A stretch of 64,000 bases of DNA from Glandiceps talaboti (lineage: Eukaryota; Hemichordata; Enteropneusta; Spengelidae). Location: positions 3,503,609 to 3,567,608 of the forward strand of contig NC_135567.1 of the NCBI RefSeq assembly GCF_964340395.1, written 5' to 3'. The notes under the pieces were generated by a model. That model saw only the letters and a list, made by a program, of their open reading frames with translations, did no database searches and was not told the origin of the DNA. A program made the position numbers and the translations under genes. Shown here piece by piece: positions 60,234 through 64,000 of this stretch (its first letter is position 1; each line of letters opens with the position of its first letter).

Positions 60234-60297
60234 GACAGACAGACAGACAGACAGATGCCGGGCGATCCCTATAGCACTACTGAACCTCAGTTTTGTG
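58742..60297 (+). mobile_element. Helentron-like repeat, near-complete copy
   Basis: Starts at CGCCAATGGCGTTGTACCAC AACTG. Then come five or six tandem units (GGCTGTTGCTATGGGCGTGG; 58890-59500) and the middle segment (CCCAATCTGCTCAGTA near 59827, CCAATCTGCCCAGTAG near 59974). A CA then CAGA microsatellite (60157-60254) follows, and then CTATAGCACTACTGAACC. The 3' hairpin is cut short by an inverted copy of 57898-57924, so the copy lies inside a larger TIR-bounded segment. Confidence 0.6.
60157..60254. repeat. CA then (CAGA)n microsatellite
   Basis: About 35 CA followed by six CAGA. It belongs to the Helentron-like copy 58742-60297. Confidence 0.96.
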
Positions 60298-60713
60298 TTT
60301 TGGCATTAATCTCACCTCATAGTAGTGTCCATGGTAGTTTAGTACCTACATTTGGGTTTCTTTGTATAGTTCAGTGGTACATTGCAAATTCTATATCAAT
60401 TATTTGATTGTTAATGGGATCACTGTATTACATGAGCACAAGACACAGTGTGATCTCAAGGAAGCCATCACAGGTGAAATACATTAAAGTGAAATGTTAG
60501 ATGTCAGACTGACAAAGGAATCTTTGTCTTTGCGTTAACACTGTTACTGTATTAAAATGAGCCATTTTGGGTCTATGTTGTGAATGTATTTCAGTAGTTA
60601 ATTTGTATATTCCTTTTATAGTGGAAATAAGTGGAATTAACAAACTATAGTAAAAACCTAAATTAGATTTCGTCAAAGCTTTACAATGCCGTCGATTGAT
60701 ATTTGAAAAATGT

Positions 60714-61054
60714 TGTGCCAATGGCGTTGTACCACAACTGTACAGATTTTAAAAATGTTTTGCACATGGATACAGTATAGGTATTGATTTTTACCCCTAA
60801 TTTGAATGTCACTGATGGGATCATCATGTCGTGAACACTTCTTAATTTAAACACCCTTAAGAATGTTCCCATCAAATTTCACACCGATCTGCCCAGTAGT
60901 TTTTGTTTTTTGACAAAAAATAACATTTTTTATCCAAATCATACACCGGTGGTAAGATCATTCTCATCTGAACAATTTCCCAACTATACACCCAAGTAAA
61001 TACACCCAGTGGATTTTGACTTTAAGTTGTTCACACACATCCACACACATCCAT

Positions 61055-61101
<47 letters not shown>

Positions 61102-61275
61102 CTTGGTGATGCCTATAGCACTACTGAACCTTATCAGTTCAGTTGTGCTAAAAAGAACATACATTCTCATAGCTTTTGACTTTAAGTTGTTCACACACAC
61201 ATCAACACACACACACATACACACACATTCCTTGATGCCTATAGCACTACTAAACCTAGTTCAGTTGTGCTAAAA
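60714..61275 (+). mobile_element. Helentron-like repeat, two consecutive 3' ends
   Basis: Begins GTGCCAATGGCGTTGTACCA CAACTG. A middle segment follows, then a CAGA microsatellite (61057-61099) and an intact 3' hairpin ending TTGTGCTAAAAAG (61145-61155). A partial second copy of the microsatellite and 3' end then follows (61170-61275, ending TTGTGCTAAAAAA). The doubling suggests insertion next to, or slippage within, the first. Confidence 0.58.
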
Positions 61276-62251
61276 AAAACATACATCATCAGCTTACCCC
61301 CCCCCCCCTCCCACCCACACCAACATTTGAAATCATACAGAGATCACTTCCATCATGCAGTCTCCAGCATTATGAATTCTACTTGTATCCAGCCCTATTT
61401 GAGTGGATACCACATAAACTGTATCCATATCCTGTATTGGAACACAGTATCCAGTAGTGTATTCCACGTTGAATTCTGGTGGAAACTGCACTGGAATTAT
61501 TTAGGCTAGCTTCTATAACTGTATTCTGATGTTCCATCTCTATTAGAATACACTGCCTTTATTGTACATGGATTCTGGTAGTCTCCATTATGTATTGTGA
61601 AGAATTCTACTGGATACTACCAGTATCCGTAATAGTATAAACCTCAATACACTATGTATGTATACTGGGCCAATTCACAAAGTGTAAGAATGAACAAATT
61701 TGAGACCTTGACCTTTGACCTTGAGGGTCAAGCATTAAATCAAGCCAATTTGTCTATCACAGACACATTGTATTTTCTGAGGGTTGTGTCTTCAACGAAG
61801 ACTAAAAGATAGTTTGCATTGGATAATATGGGGGTAGACAAAGTGATATGAGCTCCAAAAATAATGTTTGTGTATAGTTCTTTTCTTCAAGATTACTTGT
61901 AAACAAGAAATTGGCAATATGTAAATACCTAAATGTGTATATGATAGGCAGGACTTGTCTTGACTTTGATAATTGACCCTGAAGGTGATTGCGATAAATG
62001 AATTGTCTTTTTAATTAAGATAGTCCTAACATTAACAATACCATTGTGATACTATCATAGGCCATTAACAATATACTCATCGGATTTAGCGCTATGGCAA
62101 GGTGGTCATCCTATGAAAACATGTGAGTATTTACCTTATCAAATAAAAAAGTTATAGTCAAACACATTAAATGATAACACATTGGAATGGTTGACATGTA
62201 CACATCATATAATTGATAAATAAGATATTAACTAATCAAAACTCAACCTAC
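61276..62251. other. no gene seen
   Basis: A run of C at 61298-61309 is followed by a 280 bp stretch with many GTATCC/GGATAC words in both orientations. From 62050 the sequence matches 50420-50600, the duplicated intron downstream of the third ankyrin exon. Confidence 0.5.
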
Positions 62252-62350
62252 TTCTCCAACTGCATCTATTTTGGCACCAGCTTCCAGCAACAATTTACAG
62301 ATATCAAAATGTCCACTGTCAGCGGCATAATGTAGACTTGTCCTCTTGTC
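62252..62350 (-). CDS. ankyrin-repeat exon 1 of 5 seen (33 residues)
   Basis: This exon encodes exactly one ankyrin repeat, a helix-turn-helix protein-binding module. On the minus strand it is preceded by an acceptor (TTAATTACAG) and followed by a donor (GTAGGT). It is 99 bp, phase 0 at both ends, and reads 33 residues without a stop. The repeat signatures are visible: TSLHYAADSGH in the first helix and DICKLLLEAGA in the second, ending KIDAVGE. It is the most upstream ankyrin exon in the window and is of the R (TSLHYAA) type. By the alternation seen downstream, an L-type exon should precede it beyond the window's right edge. The binding partner and cellular location cannot be told from one repeat. 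Splice sites and repeat identity are directly visible; joining it to the other exons is inference from shared sequence, strand and phase. Confidence 0.82.
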
Positions 62351-62439
62351 CTGTAATTAAATAATACAAAATATATTACTCTATCTGCAATAATAATGTA
62401 TCATATCAATAATTACGATTGTAATCTTATTGTGTAAAC

Positions 62440-62760
62440 AAATAATACATTTTTTGAATGTTTATTCATTTGTCTATTAAACCCTCTTGTTATCAGTGTG
62501 AAATACACCACTTTTTGGCTGTTGCTATGGGCGTGGTCATGGTTGCTAGGGATATTTGCATATATTTTTGAATGTTTATTCAATTGCCTATTAATCCCTG
62601 TTATCATTACAACATCAATGATCATTTGGCTGTTGCCATGGGCGGGGTCTTGTTGCTAGGCATATTTGCATACGTTTTTCGACCGTTTGGCTGTTTCTAA
62701 GGGCGTGATCATGGTTGCTAGGGATATTTGGATACTGTCTATTAACTTCTATGCATCATA
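62440..62760 (+). repeat. Helentron-like tandem core fragment
   Basis: Three units with GGCTGTTGCTATGGGCGTGG, followed by TATTTTAG and a short TTTAG/TTCAG repeat (62775-62815). Lies in the intron between the last bases upstream of the first ankyrin exon and the hAT relic. Confidence 0.65.
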
Positions 62761-62836
62761 GCATGTATTTATTATTTTAGTTTAGTTTAGTTTAGTTTAG
62801 TTCAGTTCAGTTCAGTAAAAAAACAACATCGACAGT

Positions 62837-63525
62837 TTGTGTACGACTGAGATGATAAATCCATTCCTACTTGGTATACATTGCATAGCACACCATTTGG
62901 TGCTATGTACAAGTCAGGCCGCCGAGAAAGTGCCGTATCTGAGGAAATACCAGCAAAGTCTCACTGATATATACTATCACTTTTCAAGATTAGCCGTACG
63001 CACTGAAACAGTGAAATAAATACAAGTTATCCTCAACGATCCCTGTCTGAAATACCTGTCTGAAATACATAGAAGTTCATGAAGTACGGTGGTTCTCCTT
63101 CTACTCTGCCCTTGAAACTATATATCACACGTATGGATTGCTCGTTACATATTTCGAAGCACAAGCTGAGAAATTACCTACCGCAAAAGGTTTGGCAAAG
63201 ACTATGCGTATCAGTATGAATTCATTGCTACAACACACCTACTCATGGATGTAATTTCTGTCCTTACTCACCTCAGTATAGTATTTCAAGCATCAGACAT
63301 TGATATAGCGATCGTACAAGCCTCACTACAAATTACGACTACGCAGTTAGAAGGATTAGTTACAGATAACGGAAAATTTCTCTCTGATCTTGAGAAAATG
63401 AAGGAAACTGACAATTATGTCGTTTGTGGTCATGACATTAAAACAACACCTAATGTGGTAAAATACTTCGCTAACTTTAGGCGTGACTTTATTCAGAACA
63501 TCCTAGAAAACCTAAGGCTGCTTTC
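62837..63525 (+). pseudogene. hAT-like transposase relic (ZNF862-type)
   Basis: The plus strand encodes NPFLLGIHCIAHHLVLCTSQ followed by AAEKVPYLRKYQQSLTDIYY. This is the H-x-x-x-H...L segment that precedes the insertion domain of hAT transposases of the kind found in ZNF862-like proteins. After a stop at 63017-63019 the same protein continues in other frames: VRWFSFYSALETIY near 63085, then FEAQAEKLPTAKGLAK near 63150. From 63245 comes MDVISVLTHLSIVFQASDID and QITTTQLEGLVTDNGKFLSD. At least two frame changes show decay. The N-terminal zinc finger and the C-terminal dimerisation region are missing. The 3' side runs directly into a C-tract repeat at 63515. It sits just upstream of (on the opposite strand to) the first ankyrin exon. 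Confidence 0.7.
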
Positions 63526-63700
63526 ACAAAAACTTGTTAGGGGGGGGGAGATTTTTTGTAAAACCCTAATTTTTTTTTCAAGTACCCCCCTGCCATATTC
63601 CGAAATTTTTCAAGTACCCCCCCCCCCCCCCCACCTACCAAAGCACCAAATATTTCAAGTACCCCCTACCCGAATAAATTTTTTTTTGGAATACTCTTCC
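63515..63700 (+). repeat. C/G-tract dispersed repeat, plus copy
   Basis: AAGGCTGCTTTCACAAAAAC then TTGTTAGGGGGGGGGAGATT and several CAAGTACCCCCC blocks. Inverted relatives lie at 10485-10740 and 12055-12290. It is fused to the end of the hAT relic. Confidence 0.6.
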
Positions 63701-63917
63701 TGTGCGTTAACATTCCATACCAAGTACAAAACTGTACATAATACACTTAATCCCAACTTTGTCCATTTTATATGTAATCAATTTGTATATTGTGTATATA
63801 TATATATATATATACACAAACACCAGTTAAAACAAAATGATGTTATGTTAACCAGTGCATTGCCGTTCCAAAAAACAACATATACTTGTAAATAAATTAC
63901 ACTTTGAATAACTCTTG

Positions 63918-63920
63918 TAA

Positions 63921-63955
<35 letters not shown>

Positions 63956-63972
63956 CGATGGTGGTGATGATG
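63918..63972. repeat. (GAT)n microsatellite at the right edge
   Basis: GAT repeats with GAC and GGT variants, followed by GAAGAAGAAAAAGGAGAAGA. Confidence 0.93.
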
Positions 63973-64000
63973 AAGAAGAAAAAGGAGAAGATGGAGAACC

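Overview
The window is eukaryotic: GT-AG splice junctions, 93-99 bp ankyrin exons separated by 5-22 kb introns, tRNA-derived SINEs, DIRS/LINE/hAT/CACTA/Ginger-type transposon relics, megabyte-style microsatellites and an AT-rich background. It fits a repeat-rich invertebrate animal, probably marine; I cannot name the species. Nothing supports a bacterial or viral contig, and almost every long open frame is a tandem repeat whose unit length is a multiple of three.

Host genes. (1) A minus-strand ankyrin-repeat gene runs across most of the window. Five one-repeat exons are visible in transcription order at 62252-62350, 55540-55629, 50604-50696, 34338-34430 and 12638-12736. All begin and end in phase 0. 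Two repeat types alternate, and flanking intron sequence is shared, so the gene grew by duplicating a two-exon module. Its 5' end lies beyond 64 kb and its 3' end was not found. (2) A small minus-strand gene of unknown function is proposed at 5221-7083 (three exons, a poly(A) signal near 4844), starting in a CpG-richer promoter-like segment. A damaged plus-strand coding-like stretch (7408-7943) lies divergently on the other side.

Transposon relics. A CACTA-ended 5.9 kb element (24077-29949) carries huge palindromic subterminal arrays and a nested LINE 3' end. A Ginger-like integrase/Ulp1/PHD element lies at 45010-46275, a DIRS-like gag/tyrosine-recombinase element at 52950-54835, and a hAT transposase at 62837-63525. 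Several non-autonomous inverted-repeat elements have clear boundaries: 34535-34889 and 39875-41999 with TTAA target duplications, 56857-57861 with TA, a foldback at 57944-58733 and a hairpin at 46996-47225. A plus-oriented repeat family resembling non-autonomous Helentrons recurs at least eight times; it has a tandem core, a CA/CAGA microsatellite and a short 3' hairpin.

Tandem repeats. These include a 4.6 kb array of a 48 bp unit (19046-23670) with higher-order structure, a 54 bp hairpin-forming array (14752-15662), a 45 bp array (16025-16200), 92 bp and 31 bp arrays inside the CACTA element, a second unrelated 48 bp array (55776-56856), a 60 bp minisatellite that grew out of a SINE head inside a 1.43 kb tandem duplication (36008-38870), and many microsatellites. 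Most remaining sequence is ankyrin-gene intron or intergenic DNA in which I see no gene.
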